Source: Symbiodinium natans (lineage: Eukaryota; Sar; Dinophyceae; Suessiales; Symbiodiniaceae). From it: a stretch of 64,000 bases of DNA. The position numbers and the translations under genes are program-made. Shown here piece after piece: positions 1 through 10,311 of this stretch (position 1 is the stretch's first letter; each line of letters begins with the position of its first letter). The notes below the pieces were generated by a model. The model was given only the letters and a program-made list of their open reading frames with translations. It ran no database searches and was not told where the DNA came from. The stretch lies in the NCBI GenBank assembly GCA_905221605.1, contig CAJNDS010002348.1:354501-418500 (forward strand), written 5' to 3'.

Positions 1-357
1 TATATATATTATAGTTCTTGTTTTTGGCGCCAGCGCCCCTTTGCAGCGTCAGCTGCCAGTGGGCAAGTCAGCGAGATGCAGCACAACCGGTGAGACAGCG
101 CGCAGAAGTGGCCAATTGAACAGGCAAACCCTAAACCCTAAACCCTAAACCCAGCAAACCAAAGCACACCAAGACAAGGCCTGCGGCGAGCAAACTAGTT
201 CAAACACTGAGTGAAACGGCGACTTACCCTCGAGCTCTCAGAACTGGATCACGACCAAATAGTCCCATGGGTGAGCTCACAGCCACATTGCAACGAAGCG
301 ATCATCACGGAAAGCTGAAGCGGTGCGCGCGAATGGGCGCAGGTTGAGTGGTAAGTC
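1..357. other. Flank upstream of the copia element
   Basis: No gene is supportable here. Positions 126-152 hold about four tandem CCCTAAA units, a telomere-like interstitial repeat. This is the genomic site into which the copia element inserted. Confidence 0.6.
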
Positions 358-362
358 ATCAG
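358..362. repeat. Target-site duplication ATCAG, left copy
   Basis: ATCAG directly precedes the 5' LTR and is repeated directly after the 3' LTR at 60379-60383. A 5-bp duplication is usual for copia integrases and shows that the two LTRs belong to one insertion event. Confidence 0.9.
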
Positions 363-560
363 TGCAAAGTTCTGCGATTCCATATGCTTTCGTGGAGCGA
401 GAGCGTCATGCCATTTGAAGCATGTATGTACTGCCGCTACAGGGCCCTTGAGCTTATGCGCGCTAGGCGCCAGAAAAGTAGCAGTGTGCAGCCTGCTGGG
501 GAACCTTGTGAACCAGGCTCCAACTCCCTTAATCCGCGGTCGTGAACCCCGCAGATTGCA
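363..560 (+). repeat. 5' LTR of copia element
   Basis: A 198-bp direct repeat of 60181-60378 in which I see no mismatch. It starts TG and ends CA, with the short inverted ends TGCAA/TTGCA. It should hold the promoter and RNA start; no TATA box is obvious. Identity of the two LTRs indicates recent integration. Confidence 0.93.
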
Positions 561-561
561 T

Positions 562-574
562 TGGTAGCGCATGC
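562..574 (+). promoter_or_regulatory. Candidate primer-binding site
   Basis: TGGTAGCGCATGC begins one base after the 5' LTR, the normal place for the minus-strand primer site. It starts with TGG, which pairs with the CCA end of a tRNA. It overlaps the first possible gag start codon at 571. The tRNA was not identified. Confidence 0.5.
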
Positions 575-1267
575 CCAATATCCCTTCGATGACGCAGCCT
601 ACCTCTGGCGGCCAAGATGATCTGTCGGCGGCTGAGGCCGAAGATGATGAGGCCGCAGACTCCGAAAGGGAGTCCGACAGACAGATGTACGGAGAAGACG
701 ATATGGATCCCTCGTCACATCCGGCATATGTAGTTGAAGACGAAGATGAAGATGAGCTGCTGGCAGAGCCCCCTCGTGGAGGTTCCGGACAGCGCGGTCG
801 CAATGGTCTGAGGACAGCGGCGGCAAGCAGTTCTTCTAGCGCACCTAAGTCTTCACCCTTGGAACCGGCGAAGGCAAGAGGAGCCCCTGCAGGCTCTGAT
901 GACAAGAGCAAGTCGCAGCGGAAGCCCCGGGGGAACTTACCTCCGGCTCCTGCCTTCGACGGCGACAAGAAGAAGGATCCAAAGTGCTTCAGGAAATGGT
1001 CGGCCAAAGTGGACTCCTATGTGGAGATCGCCAAGAACATCATCGACGACAGCGAGATCGGCTTGAGGCTTCACGCTGCGCTTGATGGAGACGCGGCCGA
1101 CTACCTGGAGGACATCCCGGCTCGGACTTTCGGCGTGGAGAAAGGGTGGCAGGTCTTGTTGCGTGTCCTCAAGGAGAAGTTCGACGAAAAGAGGATGCAC
1201 AAGGTGGGGTCTGCCATGCGGGGCTTCTTTCGCCTGAATTTGGGCGACAAGTCCTACTCCACCGTTA
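571..1267 (+). pseudogene. gag: Copia gag, N-terminal fragment (split by insertion 1)
   Basis: About 232 codons of gag, the nucleocapsid precursor that packages element RNA. Residues 1-75 are acidic and Ser-rich, then comes a Lys/Ser/Pro linker. From about residue 130 a helical gag domain has the spaced features FRKWSAKVDSYV, DYLEDIPARTF and KEKFDEKRMHKVG. The open frame runs on to 1335, but codons after 1266 belong to the inserted DNA. The rest of gag resumes in frame at 40681, where joining at one TA gives ...SYSTV-N-GMLEV. ATG 571 lies just after the LTR; ATG 589 is an alternative start. Confidence 0.85.
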
Positions 1268-1279
1268 GGGCCCAAAGCT
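1268..1279 (+). repeat. Left terminal inverted repeat of insertion 1
   Basis: GGGCCCAAAGCT matches the reverse complement of the right end at 11 of 12 bases. A CCCTTTCGTTTGT stretch near 1310 corresponds to CCCCTTCGTTTGT at the other end, suggesting a longer degenerate repeat of about 60 bp. Confidence 0.55.
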
Positions 1280-2249
1280 GTCCAAGGGGTGGCTGCCGCG
1301 CAAATGAAAGCGTCCCTTTCGTTTGTGGCCAATGATTCGTACGCATTGTATGATGTTGACGGGCCGCCAATCCATGTTTTCAGACATGTGCTATAGTGGG
1401 AAAGAAGGTATCCTGGCGCAGAGACCTGCAAACCAAGAGTCTTGCACATGATGCATCAGTTCTGTGTATATAGAGGAAGCTGCGAATGGTTTCACATCTG
1501 ATGCTCTTGATGCTTGTGATGTCTTGACCCCCGCGTGCGCGCAATGCTCATGAGGAGGCAAAAAAACCTGGTAAGCAAGAAGTTCCGGCGGTTTGGTTTA
1601 TGTCAAGGTGGTAGTATTGTCGAAAAGGCAGTGGAAAAATAGCAGCAGCCTATCTCAGGGGGAGCACTTATCAGATTTAGCAGTAGGCTAGAACTGTGTT
1701 GCGGGAGGACAATATAGACCGTGCTATAGTGCTGTGTGAGTGGTCGCAATGCGGCGCTGGCAGTCGCGGGAGAGGTAGTGGCAGTCGGATGAGGTCAGGG
1801 TTCTGAAGCATGACGTGAATCTTCTTCCTGTGAGTGTACCTTTCAACCCAGTTCTGTGGCCGAAGCAGGCTATAGAGCTGGAGCCTGGTTGGCCTGGACA
1901 TGTTTGTGTGATCGTGTGCTACATGCTCGCGCAAGCATTTGGCTTGTGCAGCGGTTGCTTTGCAACGTTGTGAGTGTGTTTTCGCGGGCATCCATGGCTT
2001 TGGTGCTCGCCGGAGCATCGGCGGAAGCCCCTGCTGCAGCATGGCGTTCGGTGCGTGCCTTGCTTTAAGAACTGTGAGCCGTGAAACCCAGTTTGTATAA
2101 AGAGCTTGTTGATTTTTCGCCCAGGGGCGGGGACGGTCAAGTGGACTGAAGCCGATGTGGAAACTCATCCGCAATGCCAGTTGTTGGTCGCAACATGCTG
2201 GAACTTTCTTACATTTGAATGAAGCATGCTCGTACAGTTTCCTTTGCAG
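1280..2249. other. Left arm of insertion 1, no gene recognised
   Basis: About 1 kb with no convincing coding frame on either strand. I see no tandem repeat and no telomere-like units here, unlike most spacers in the window. It may be 5' untranslated or intronic sequence of the next gene. Confidence 0.5.
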
Positions 2250-3311
2250 GACCGGGTGGCAGAAGGGATGCTCAACTGTCTCTCGGAGAGGGCGACCAAT
2301 ATCCTGCTCAACAACCATTTGCCGGTAGGGTGCAAGGTGGCATCCTTGCAGAGTGAAATTTCCTACGCAACTTGCAAGGACTCACAGATCCTCCAGCTGA
2401 GCTGCTAGAATGTAGGTTTTTTGGCGGCGCAGCTGCTACGTACCCCGCCAGGAAATTGGCAAGCACTATGCCTTCCTGTACCCGCTGTGCAAGGAGTTCC
2501 CCGATCGTGTCGGTTGCTTATATAATGTTCTAACGCCTGTATGGTTTTGTAACTGCAAATGCAGATGCTTTGCACAGTGCTTCATTGCTTCAGGTGCCCA
2601 GCGGATTCTTTCTTACAGATGTCTGGCTGCGCCTGAACGACAAGCTGCGAGGTGGCTTGATCAAGCCAGCGCAGGAAGACGACATCCTCACGCACGCCGC
2701 CAAAGAGGCGAAGCGCATGAAGAAATTGATGGGATCATTGAGATATCTTTACCGAAATGGAAACGCTGCTGCAAATGTCCATGTGAAGGAACTCTGTGAT
2801 TGCAAATGTTTTGTTTGCCATGAGTCGTGTTTCGAGTCATGTCAGGTTTTTTCTTGCACTTCATGTGCAACTTAGGCATCGGTTCCATTGATGAGCGTGT
2901 GGCTATCTTGAAGCGATTGCTTATTAAGTCCCCAACGCGTTCTCGCCGTCAAGAGGCCGCTGAGGACGCAGTAGCCGAGCCGGTGGTGCCCGTGGCCCCT
3001 GCAGAGCCGGTAGCCGCCCTTCCCGACTTTCCTGCCCGAATGGATCTGGCGGCCAACAAAGCCGAGCGGGCAATGCGGTATGAGCTTCGCTATGGCCTGT
3101 CAACAGGCGATGCAACATTTAAAATCAAGTTGGTAGCAAGACACGTGCTGCTTTGGGAAATATCAGTCTGCCAGGTGACACCGAGTCCTCAGACTCCGAT
3201 GACGAGGAGTACGACGAGGAGGAGTCAGAATCCGAAGAGTCTGCGGACAGCTCTGTCGCCGAAGGCGTGTGTGTGACCATGAAAAGGGGAGTAGGGGCAG
3301 AAACTTTCTGA
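2250..3311 (+). CDS. Multi-exon acidic hypothetical protein
   Basis: Several short coding blocks follow AG acceptors: about 2250-2324 (DRVAEGMLNCLSERATN...), 2452-2510 (EIGKHYAFLYPLCKEFPDRV), 2594-2760 (VPSGFFLTDVWLRLNDKLRG... to KRMKKLMGS), 2876-3140 (DERVAILKRLLIKSP then a Pro/Val/Ala-rich linker), and about 3165-3311, a Ser/Asp/Glu-rich acidic tail ending at TGA 3309. The exon chain is inferred from codon-like composition and AG^G junctions; no single frame joins them. I do not recognise the protein. Acidic low-complexity tails like this recur at 33.0 kb. The 5' end is not defined. Confidence 0.5.
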
Positions 3312-3699
3312 CTGTCAGACCCCAATGATGCTGACACTGTCGTTCCCGAGCATTTCCGTGAAGGCACGTTTGTTCTGACGCGTTGCGGGATGTCAATTTT
3401 GGGCACACTTGATGTGATGTCGTGCAGCGCAGGCCTGGCTGCCGAGCGTGCAAACGCACACAGTGGAGCTGGTGAGTTTCCTACTTGGCTCTGTAGTCGC
3501 TCAAGCTCCTGAACCCTAAACCCACGCCATGAACAGGTGAGATCGTGCCATGCAGCAGCTTGGATGACGATGAAGGCCCTACGAGGGGGGACTTTTGAAA
3601 CCCATGCCGTTGACAAGGCCCAATAAGGTTTGGGGTGTAGGGCTTAGGGTTTTAGCGTTTAGGGTTTTAGGGTTGTTTTTAGGGTTTAGGGTTTTAGGT
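3312..3699. other. Spacer with degenerate TTTAGGG units
   Basis: No gene is supported. From about 3625 to 3715 the sequence is a run of imperfect TTTAGGG units in the G-rich orientation, leading into the dispersed repeat that follows. Confidence 0.5.
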
Positions 3700-4300
3700 T
3701 TAGGGTTTCGGGTTCATAGAAATTGTATGGTTTGGGTCCGGGGTTTTGGGAGGTTTTGGGCAGTTTTTGTGTTTTGCTTTTCTTGTTCAATTTTGGAGGG
3801 GCTGGAGCTGAGGAGGAGGTGGCGAAACAGAAGGGGTTTGGGAAGGAGGAGGCTTGCGAAGGAGGCCGGGCCCCAAACTTGTGATGGGGGGAGGGGTTGG
3901 GGTGGGTGGGCTGGCTGGGGCTGAGGGGCCAAAGTGGCATTTTTTGAGGTTTCGGCTATAATTCAAATTCATGCTGCAGTGGGGTTGGTGAAGGGCTTTC
4001 GCGCAAAGCCTGGAATAGTCAGGCAGCATAGTGGGGGGGGGTTTTCACGTCTGCTATTCAATGACAAAAGCGGAGGGGCTGGGATGAGGGCTGAGGGGCT
4101 GGGGCTGGCAACTGAGGGGTTGGGCTGGGGGGGCTGGGGCTGAGGAGGGGCTGAGTTGAGGGGCTGAGGGGCTGAGGAGGCTGACCGGCCCGTGCAGGGA
4201 AGTTGTGCGTGAGCGTTATGCTTCTTTTTGCACTGTGAAGGACGAAAGATTATTGAGCTGCTCATATACAATTTCTACTTATCTGGCCTCGAGTTTAAGG
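3700..4300 (-). repeat. Dispersed repeat, copy 1 (inverted relative to 31.8 kb)
   Basis: Read on the minus strand this matches 31805-32390 in three separated segments: the end with CTCGAGGCCAGATAAGTAGA near 4270-4300, the middle ATTCCAGGCTTTGCGCGAAA near 4000, and CCACCTCCTCCTCAGCTCCA near 3810. The segments between are C-rich in one sense and variable in length. Both copies are bordered by CCCTAAA units. GCTTTGCGCGAAAGC is nearly palindromic. No coding capacity is evident. Confidence 0.75.
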
Positions 4301-4790
4301 TTTAGGGTTTAGGGTGTAGGGTTGGGTCTAGGGTGTAGGGCTTTAGGGTCGAAGGTTTGGGGTTTAGGGTCTAGGGTTTAGGTCAAAGCCCCCAGACTAA
4401 ACCGCTCGCTGTATTTTGGAGTTTCGTGTTCTGTGTTGACAAGGAGAACCTTAAAGCCTGATACTTTACAGTGTTTCTGGTAGTATGCAGGTGAAGAGAT
4501 TGGGCTGAGTGGGCTTCAAGATTGCCTTGGATGGTCGAACTTTTGGGCATTACGGGGCATCTAAAACCCCACCACCTTAACTCTCCCCGTGAAGTACACA
4601 CCTCAAAATAACAAGTTTCTGCGATTCCTCACCCTCACCACACTGAAACTTGTCGAGCCCCTATAGTAGTTCCAGGTGTTTTGGGCCCTGCTGGGAATTT
4701 TTCAGGGTTTTTTGGAGATTCCTCGATCAGTCCGGAAGGCAGTTTCGCGCAGCCCAACACATGCTCCCAGGCAGTCTCGACCCCGACATG
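4301..4790. other. Spacer, no gene recognised
   Basis: 4291-4382 is degenerate TTTAGGG sequence. 4383-4640 has no convincing frame. 4690-4790 may contain an exon start (…SGRQFRAAQHMLPGSLDPDM) of the next gene, but the boundaries are unclear. Confidence 0.4.
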
Positions 4791-4818
4791 GAGGACAGCC
4801 AGCGAACATTGCTGCTAG

Positions 4819-6057
4819 GTGCAAGAGCACCAGATCAATGGGTTTCACGAGGAAATTGTTCAGTACCTTGTACCTTTGACAGGCGAGCACGTGTGCGAGA
4901 ACGGTAGCAGCGATGATGGCAGCGTCGAAGACGCAGGTGCGTTTGTTTGCATTTTAAGGGGCAGCTTGAAGATCTCAATCTCATTGTCGCTTGGGCAGGA
5001 AATCCTTTCAGCTTGCTTGACGTGCCGCGCTACTCAGAGACAGCCTCCGAGGGAGAGTCGACCCCGGAAGGAGTCTCCGGCGATATGTGTAGCTCAACCA
5101 CTGTTCAGTGTCGCTGCCTGCGGGCTTCAAACCAGGAGCTGGCAGTGCAAGGGAGGCAAGCGCTGTGGCAGGCCTGTAGCATCCAAGATTGTTTTCAGCA
5201 AAACAACAGATCATTTCTGCCAGGACACATGGGGGAAGAGGACGCGAGCTCCGGAGGTGGGGTAGCCGATAATCTTGCAACAACGACTGCTTTCCAAGCC
5301 AGCGTGCCGAGGCACTTCGGATGAAGAGGCTTCCTCGGCGAGGTCGCCTGCGTCCGCGCGCCCAGCAGGCTCGAGGGACTTTGCGACCTTGAAGACCCCT
5401 TCTCCTGGCATGCCAAAGTGGCTGCACGCTTTCCGGAATGAGATGCCCACCCCACCGCCTGTGGGGGCCGTAGTGAAGCCCGAGAAGAAGGAGAAGACTG
5501 CGAAGAAGGAAGCGGTGCCAAGCAAGGCGACCTTCCACCGCGGGAGCAAGAAGAGGACTGTCAAGCCGAGCGTGGCTGCTGAGGGCAGCAGCAGCAGCAA
5601 CAAGAAGGCAAGAGTGGGACATGAGGTTGAAGATGCTCGGCATGAGCAGCTCGCGCAGGGCCTGCGAAACATCGAGGCGGAGCGCTTCTCAGAGCGCGAG
5701 GGTGACATGGGCCCGGCCGAGCGCGAGGAGAACGTGGGCCTGGCAGACCGCGCAGAGGACATCGGTCACCGCGATGCTCTCGAGTGGTTCAAAGGGCATT
5801 CGCTGCTTTGGGTTCCGCTGGAAGCACGGCCGGACCAGCATGGCAAGTTCAAGGGCAAGCACTCCTATACCCTTTCTGATTCTGAGGGCGCGAAGGTAGA
5901 AATCCTTCTTCGCCACAAGGCATTCTTTGTCAAGAAATGCAGGCCAGGAGCTGTTGGCCCGACTGGCCAGATCAGTGTCAGCAAGTACCTTAAGAATCGG
6001 TTAAGACTAAAAATAAACTATTTAGGGAAAAGTTTAAATTTTAACTTTTTTAGTTAA
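4819..6057 (+). CDS. Multi-exon Lys-rich hypothetical protein with conserved C-terminal module
   Basis: Coding blocks: about 4819-4938 (HQINGFHEEIVQYLVPLTGE and an acidic stretch), 5011-5270 (Ser/Glu-rich), and a long exon from about 5262 after an AG. That exon reads Ser/Ala-rich, then Lys/Glu-rich (PEKKEKTAKKEA, basic NKKARV), then EAERFSEREGD..., and finally a folded-looking module at 5770-5995 (HSYTLSDSEGAKVEILLRHK). The frame runs into AT-rich DNA, so the last residues after about 5998 are probably not translated and the true last exon is not seen. This resembles nuclear, low-complexity proteins that are abundant in dinoflagellates; the function is unknown. Confidence 0.5.
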
Positions 6058-6165
6058 AGTTTAAAATTTAAACTTTAACTAAAAAATTTAAACTATTTTT
6101 AGTTTAAATTTTAAACTATTTAGTTTATTTTTCAAGTTTATTTTTCAAGTTAAAATCTTGAATAG
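5998..6165. repeat. AT-rich palindromic repeat, copy 1
   Basis: Built almost only of TTTAAA, TTAAACTA and AGTTTAA words. 6050-6082 is a nearly perfect 33-bp palindrome (TTAGTTAAAGTTTAAA and its reverse complement). A second block of the same character lies at 25275-25445. It stands out sharply from its GC-balanced surroundings and may be a small foldback element or intron filler. Confidence 0.65.
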
Positions 6166-7070
6166 ACTGACCATTAGTGTTGAGTCTTTACCCTTGGAAG
6201 TAGTAGTTGAAAGTCACAGTTGTCCACTTGAGGAGAGTTGGGAGAGAGGAAAACGACCGAGAAGCGACTTGCTTGTCTTAACTTGAGGAGAGCTGTGAGA
6301 GAGAAGGAGCGAGACATTTCTTGTTTGTGTGACAGTTTGTGTTGCACTTCGAGTATCAGAGTTTTTTTTGCAGTCAAGCTTTCGTCCGCAAAGATGGATG
6401 ATTGCAAGTTGTGGGTGGGAGGGTTAGAGCATGCCCTCTCAGCTTCGAGATTGAGAGCCATTCTCCCGTTCTCTGGCGGCAAGATTTGTTTGTATGCTGA
6501 GTCACATTTGATCGAAAACCGCCGCCCACCAGCCCATGCTTTGCAGCTCTTTGCAGGTTGGGTGACATCGCCCTGCAAGACGTGTCAATGATGCACCGCG
6601 GCTCAGGGACGGCCTCTGCGGCCTGCTTGTGCTCCTGGGCTTTCTTTATGCATGGAGCTCACGTCCACAGTGCCATTGCTTTCTTAAACTTAGCCGGGCC
6701 CCTGAGGCTTCGACTCGAAGACCACTCGTGACGAAGCATGGTGGCTTCTTGTTGAGCACGGATGGCCGGTCCGAGAGTGGGTAACTCGAGGCAGCCGGCC
6801 TTTTACCTGGCAGGCACCCCAACGTGGAGAGTCTTCTGCAGGCCTCGTGGAGACGCAGATGGTTAGCCGTGTGGAGGAGGAGCTCTTAAGTGAGCTTACG
6901 TCCTGCAAGCTGTCGGAGCAGGCCAGAAGTCTTCAAGATGCTTGGGAGAGAACTTGAGGAGTGTGACAGAGTCAGAGACACAGTGTCCCGGAGTCCTCAA
7001 TATACTTTGAGTGAACTTGAGGAGAGGTGTTTTAGACAGAGCCAACGATAAGTTGTTGCAAAAAACTTGT
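6166..7070. other. Region rich in CTTGAGGAGAG motifs, no certain gene
   Basis: Short frames exist (for example 6390-6590, with CKLWVGGLEHALSASRLRAI), but none has clear boundaries. The word CTTGAGGAGAG or a close variant occurs at about 6227, 6282, 6952 and 7016. An exon of a neighbouring gene may lie here. Confidence 0.35.
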
Positions 7071-7073
7071 AGG

Positions 7074-7858
7074 CGGCCCTGGAGAAGAACGCAACTGCTA
7101 GCACTCGGCTGAGGCAAGAACTGGAGGCCTTGCTTTGTGTTGCAAATGAGAGAGCCGCTAAAAGAAGTGCTACAATCGAGTTGCAGGCCAGCGAAGAGAA
7201 GCACGCAACTACCAATGCTCGGCTGAGGCAAGAACTGGAGGCCTTGCTTTTTGTTGCAAATGAGAGAGCCGCTAAAAGAAGTGCTACCATCGAGTTGCTG
7301 GCCAGCGAGGAGAAGCACGCAACTACCAGTGCTCGGCTGAGGCAACAACTGGAGGCCTTGCTCTGTGTTGCAAATGAGAGAGCTGCTAAAAGAAGTGCTA
7401 CATGCAATCGAGTTGCAGGCCAGCGAGGTCAAGGTGCACAGACTGGAAGGTTGGCTTGACGAAGCCGATGACAAACTCCTCCAGGAGGAAGAGGAGTTTC
7501 GCCAGAGCATGGCACTTGTTCAGGACTCCGAGAGCAGTTTTAATGCAATTAAGACGAAGCATTTTTGGAGAGTATCAGAGCGCAACGCAAACTGCCCTTC
7601 CAGGCCAGAGATACGCAGCTCGATGAGTACAAAGAATCCATGGCTGAGGCAGCTTTGCGGTATTCTATGGAGGAGGGAAGGCAAGCTGGTCTCCTGAATC
7701 AGCACCACGACTTCATTGGTGAGCTGGAGGAAACGATCGTGAGCCTCGAAGGCCGACTCGAGGAAGCGCGGTATGGGCGTGGTGAGGAAGAGATGCAAGC
7801 GTCAGCTGCAGGATATCGGATGCAACGCAGTCATGCCAGTAAATTGTTCGGCCAGTGA
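7074..7858 (+). CDS. Coiled-coil protein with three 38-residue tandem repeats
   Basis: 7074-7400 encodes three near-identical 114-bp (38-residue) repeats of the pattern ARLRQELEALL..VANERAAKR followed by SATIEL.ASEEKHATT. Heptad spacing of Leu/Ala and dense Glu/Arg predict a coiled coil. The third repeat is broken by a 4-bp insertion (TGCA at about 7402), after which the frame continues as IELQASEVKVHRLEGWLDEA to about 7560. A further block after an AG near 7600 (QLDEYKESMAEAALRYSMEE, then GELEETIVSLEGRLEEARYG) ends with TGA at 7856-7858. It is probably a structural or cytoskeletal-type protein; the family is not recognised and no start codon is secure. Confidence 0.55.
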
Positions 7859-8340
7859 CCTTTGGTAATTTACTTTGGGGTGTGTCAGGAAGCTGGACTC
7901 CGGGCACCCTGCTTCGACGATTGATGAGGACCTTTGATAAAGCCTTGCACTATTTCAGAAACGAAACAAAAACCTGACAGGAGAGATCAGTCCCCGTGAG
8001 CGCGGAATCCACGTTGGACGCTGTGGATGGCAGTGTGAAGAAATCTGGCCGTTGCGGAGAGAACTTTTGGCTGAGAGAACACTTGTGGAGAGTCTAGAGT
8101 GGTTCCATAAACTTAAACTTAAACCCAAAGCACTTGTTGAGAGTTTGCGAGAGTTATGAGGGTGCTTGTGGAGGGCATACATGTGGAGCGAGTTTGCAAG
8201 AGTTACGAGGGCGCTTGTGGAGGGCTGAAACCTGAACCCTAAACCTTAAACCCAAATACCCGAAAATCTAAATTGTGAGCATGTTTTTGTTTCGCCAGCA
8301 GCTGGTTCCCAAGTAGTGAGGCTGGTTTCTACTTTTTTTC
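7859..8340. other. Spacer with a short tandem repeat
   Basis: 8130-8226 holds two copies of a unit of roughly 60 bp (GAGTT..CGAGAGTTATGAGGG then GCTTGTGGAGGGC). 8229-8255 has CCCTAAA-like units. No gene is supported. Confidence 0.5.
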
Positions 8341-8345
8341 CAGCC

Positions 8346-8612
8346 ATGGCGTGCCCAGAGCAAGCAGAGAAGAAGCAGTGCACTTTTCTCGAGCGTTCAA
8401 AAAAGCGAAGCCACTTCGTGATGTGCTTGCTTCGAGATCGTCCCCGTGTCTCTGCAGATTTCATCCTGCAGTTCTTTCCAAAGGAGCAGATGGATTGCAC
8501 TACTTCGAAGCGTACATGGGAGCGAGAAGCCGGCAAGGCTCGCATGATCACCAGAGTTCTTGAAGAGTGGCATCGATGGAATGAGAGCCTGCCGAAAGGA
8601 TCAGACTGCTGA
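8346..8612 (+). CDS. Small hypothetical protein, 88 aa
   Basis: ATG 8346 follows a pyrimidine-rich tract and an AG (a possible cis or trans splice acceptor) by a few bases. It encodes a compact basic protein (MACPEQAEKKQCTFLERSKK... to VLEEWHRWNESLPKGSDC). The Arg/Lys-rich character and position suggest the first exon or a short stand-alone gene of the dinoflagellate low-complexity class. No known domain is recognised. Confidence 0.4.
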   Translation: MACPEQAEKKQCTFLERSKKRSHFVMCLLRDRPRVSADFILQFFPKEQMDCTTSKRTWEREAGKARMITRVLEEWHRWNESLPKGSDC

Positions 8613-9014
8613 TAAATTCGAGATTTAAGCTGCATACACATTATAGCCGTTGTTCGCACGGTTAATTAGGCTTGAGCGATAGATCTGCAAGGCGACAGAA
8701 AAACAATCCTTCAGAGCTTCAGAATTTGCGAGCAGATTGTTATGTCAAGTCAAGACTTGGAAATTTGAGCTCATCTGGCATGTTGCTGCAGTTTTTTTTG
8801 CTTTTAGCGTTTAGATGGAATTGCCCTAGACTGCCCACATGGTTCGCGGCATTCGTTCTACGTATTCGGCTGAGCACGACCTCGTTCGGCTCTTCGTTGG
8901 AAACGAGGTGGGATTCTTGTTGTAGGGCGAGTTCAAGAGAGTGACACTTGTGGAGCGATTTGTTGCATTTTTTCTGCCTCTCAGGTAATCAAGGTTTGTC
9001 CTCTTTGGCTGAGT
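8613..9014. other. Spacer, no gene recognised
   Basis: No convincing frame or repeat. The 3' part just before 9018 is probably an intron, since the next coding block opens without a start codon. Confidence 0.4.
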
Positions 9015-9017
9015 TTT

Positions 9018-9557
9018 GAGAACGGCAAGAAGCGCAAGCTCGAAGATGCTGTGTTCACTGTGGAAGACAGCTTGCAGCACAGCTCCCAGTCTTCAAAAAG
9101 TGCCAAGGTTGAAGACCACAGCTCACAGTCTTTGGCGCCTTCAAAGAGCGCGAAGCCGGATGACGACAGCTGCCAGTCTTTGCCTGTTACGCAGATCGAC
9201 GCGACAGATGAAGGATTGGGTTGGCAGGTCGATGTGAAGCCTGCTTCTCCTCGCCCTCTCACGGCGAACCAGCAAAAGCACTTGAGGAGAGCTAGGGATC
9301 TTTTGTGTGAGGTCGAGCGGGTGACTCCTTATGTCTCTGCTGATGCCCAAGAATCTCTACAGCCGGCAAGGCAGGATGCAATTGCATTTGTGAAGCAGCT
9401 GGAGGATTTCCAGTATCGGAGGTCTCATGTTTTGCTGTACACAGTCAAGCAAGGCAAAACTGTAGTGTCTAACTTGGTCTGCATGCTCACGAATGCGAGC
9501 AGCACGATCTCTAGCGTCGACCGCCTGCTTCTTGGCAACATAGGCTGCTTCAATTAA
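9018..9557 (+). CDS. Exon of Ser-rich hypothetical protein with internal repeats
   Basis: A 180-codon open block with no internal stop. It starts with a basic, nuclear-localisation-like stretch (NGKKRKLEDA), then three short repeats of the pattern S..QSL.PSKSAK.(D/E)D, then a helical region (QKHLRRARDLLCEVERVTPY, DAIAFVKQLEDFQYRRSH) and a hydrophobic end (LVCMLTNASSTISSVDRLLL) before a stop near 9557. It may belong to the same transcription unit as 9775-10254. No family is recognised. Confidence 0.45.
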   Translation, partial: ENGKKRKLEDAVFTVEDSLQHSSQSSKSAKVEDHSSQSLAPSKSAKPDDDSCQSLPVTQIDATDEGLGWQVDVKPASPRPLTANQQKHLRRARDLLCEVERVTPYVSADAQESLQPARQDAIAFVKQLEDFQYRRSHVLLYTVKQGKTVVSNLVCMLTNASSTISSVDRLLLGNIGCFN

Positions 9558-9774
9558 TTAATTTCGCACTTCTGCGAAATCACTTTACCGCCAATGACGT
9601 ATAATTCGCTGTGCGTATGTGCCCGCGTGACCTGTGCAAACGAGGGTCGTTGCTTGCTGTTGGCCGTGAATATCTCTTGCCAGAGATGCCGCCTTGCTGC
9701 TGTGTGGAGTTGCCTGGCGTTGTAGCCTGTTCTTTTTGTGGCTCGACGAGAACGAAGAGCGAGCTGTACCGAAC

Positions 9775-10254
9775 ATGTCTGTCTCCCTGATCCGGAAGCG
9801 AGCCAGACTCACGGCTAATAAGAACCTCAGCGCCGCTAGCCTTTGCGACGCGCTAGAGAAGGGCCTCAAACAATGCTTCACTCTTGACCTGAATGTCATG
9901 CTCGAGAAGTTCAAGGGGACGACTTGGAAGACCGCTTCCTCTCTCAGCGTTCCGGGACTAAGCTCAGCGGCTCCGCTTTTTGAGCAACTGCTGCTCGCGG
10001 AACCCACGGCTGCGCGGGCCCTAAGCGTGCGGATGCAGGGTTTCAGGTGAAGGGTTTAGGATTTATAAATAGGGTCATGAGTGAGAACCATTCAGGTCAT
10101 TGCGCCCACTATCTTCCGCGCTGCGCTTGCCCAGCTCAAAGAGCGCGTGTCTGCCTGCAACGCTAGCAAGATGAAGGACGATGAGTTTTTCGATACGACC
10201 AGCATGGTGATGAGAATCCAGTTAGCCAAGCTTCGCGATATGGCCTTCTCGTAA
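9775..10254 (+). CDS. Two-exon hypothetical protein
   Basis: Exon 1 runs from ATG 9775 (MSVSLIRKRARLTANK...) to ...SVRMQ at 10038. Exon 2 runs 10096-10254 (VIAPTIFRAALAQLKERVSA... to RDMAFS, stop TAA 10252). Both junctions carry CAGG, so the splice point can slide by one base; either reading keeps one frame. The 57-bp intron contains a TTTAGG-like stretch. The N-terminus is basic. The product is about 140 aa and unrecognised. The duplicated block begins exactly at this intron's CAGGG, so only exon 2 is repeated, at 17620. Confidence 0.5.
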
Positions 10255-10311
10255 CTTGATTCAGAAGGGGACAGCAGGTTGATTGATGTTATCTGTCTTG
10301 CTTGAGGAGAG

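Noticed and set aside
249-1007. 252-codon minus-strand frame over the 5' LTR and gag
   Set aside because: The plus-strand gag frame and LTR repeat explain the sequence; the minus frame is Ser/Ala-rich antisense.
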